Below, piece by piece: positions 63,354-64,000 of a stretch of 64,000 bases of DNA. This DNA is from Apteryx mantelli. Taxonomy: Eukaryota; Chordata; Aves; Apterygiformes; Apterygidae. The notes beneath the pieces were generated by a model that saw nothing but the letters and a program-made list of their open reading frames with translations, was not told where the DNA came from and ran no database searches. The stretch's first letter is position 1. Each line of letters opens with the position of its first letter. Made by a program: the position numbers and the translations under genes. The stretch spans positions 31,035,447-31,099,446 of the forward strand of contig NC_089984.1 of the NCBI RefSeq assembly GCF_036417845.1. Reading direction: 5' to 3'.

Positions 63354-64000
63354 TCAAAACCTGTGAACACGGGAGAACTTGGAATTATTGTCTACACAGA
63401 TAACATATTCATATATGTTCCAGCTGAATGAAAAAATAGCCTGTGATTTTACACAGTAAAGCTGATGAAGAGACTGTTCCCAAAATCTCGTTTTTCTCTG
63501 CCACATGAACATATCTAATACATCACCTTTGCATCACCAACATGAAATACTCAAAACACCAACACTGACAATTTACTTGAAGTAATGAGATTCACCAGCA
63601 AGAGCTTTTGCCCCACTCCTTTGAATGAAACAGAATTTTAGGGACTTCTCCTCTACGGACCCAGGAACCAAGAACTAAAATACAACACTTCTTTAAGAGA
63701 ACAGGATTGTGGGATACTAGTTTGTTAGTTTCCACTTCATTTATTTTTTTTTTCTAATGTTTTCTTTCTCCTCCATTAGATATTTTCCTCCTTTTTCACT
63801 CTTTGTGCTAGGAGGGAAAAAGGCTTATTTTATTTCTGTGCTAGAGGGGGGAAAAGGCTTATTTTATAGACAACAAATGAAAGCAACCCGCCCTTCTCTG
63901 TTTCGGGCATGCAGTTCCCAATAACTTTGTAGTAACTACTTTCCCCTTTTACACGTTCCGTTTTCCCTCCGTATAATGCCTGCTGTCTTATGTCACCACT
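63354..64000 (-). other. STN1 intron upstream of the first coding exon
   Basis: Apart from 7 nt of untranslated exon (63354-63360), this is AT-rich intronic sequence. No CpG island is visible, so the STN1 promoter is probably beyond 64000. It contains a roughly 31-bp imperfect tandem duplication at 63804-63867. Confidence 0.6.
63804..63867. repeat. Imperfect tandem duplication, two units of about 31 bp
   Basis: Units at 63804-63833 and 63837-63867 share TGTGCTAG at the start and AAAAGGCTTATTTTAT at the end, with differences only in the central A/G-rich part. The offset is 33 bp. Confidence 0.9.

Noticed and set aside
1-64000. Search for tRNA, rRNA, snoRNA, microRNA, CRISPR or endogenous viral genes
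   Set aside because: No cloverleaf, box motif set, repeat-spacer array or viral protein signature was apparent by reading. Hairpins seen are short AT-rich palindromes.

Overview
This window is vertebrate nuclear DNA, most likely from a bird (at least a sauropsid). The reasons are long introns with GT-AG splice sites, a CpG-island promoter, a typical CR1 LINE 3' end, very old MIR/L3-like repeat relics, low overall repeat density, and no primate- or rodent-type SINEs. There are no bacterial operons, CRISPR arrays or intact mobile elements. Nearly all short open reading frames here are chance frames in non-coding DNA.

Two genes are supported, both on the minus strand and arranged head to tail. 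The order matches the human 10q24.33 block (SH3PXD2A, then STN1/OBFC1). (1) SH3PXD2A (TKS5): only the first coding exon of the long, PX-containing isoform is present (24577-24648). It sits in a CpG island of about 1.2 kb (24070-25275). Everything from 1 to 24576 is the start of its large first intron, and exon 2 is not in the window. (2) STN1 (OBFC1), a subunit of the CST telomere-maintenance complex: nine coding exons run from the start codon at 63353 to the stop at 38503. All splice phases agree and give a complete 362-residue protein. Its upstream untranslated exon and promoter lie beyond 64000.

The two genes act in unrelated processes: invadopodium scaffolding for SH3PXD2A, and telomere C-strand fill-in with DNA polymerase alpha for STN1. 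The region between them (about 25.3-38.5 kb) holds the SH3PXD2A upstream region and the STN1 3' UTR. It also holds the window's best candidate for something undescribed: a 260-codon open frame on the plus strand (25860-26642), 0.6 kb beyond the CpG island and pointing away from SH3PXD2A. An AATAAA lies 75 bases past its stop. It resembles no family I recognise and may be a lineage-specific divergent transcript, or chance.

The rest is intronic or intergenic DNA with microsatellites, homopolymers, ancient repeat relics and a few AT-rich tracts that could be conserved regulatory elements. I did not find a novel multi-gene system here.
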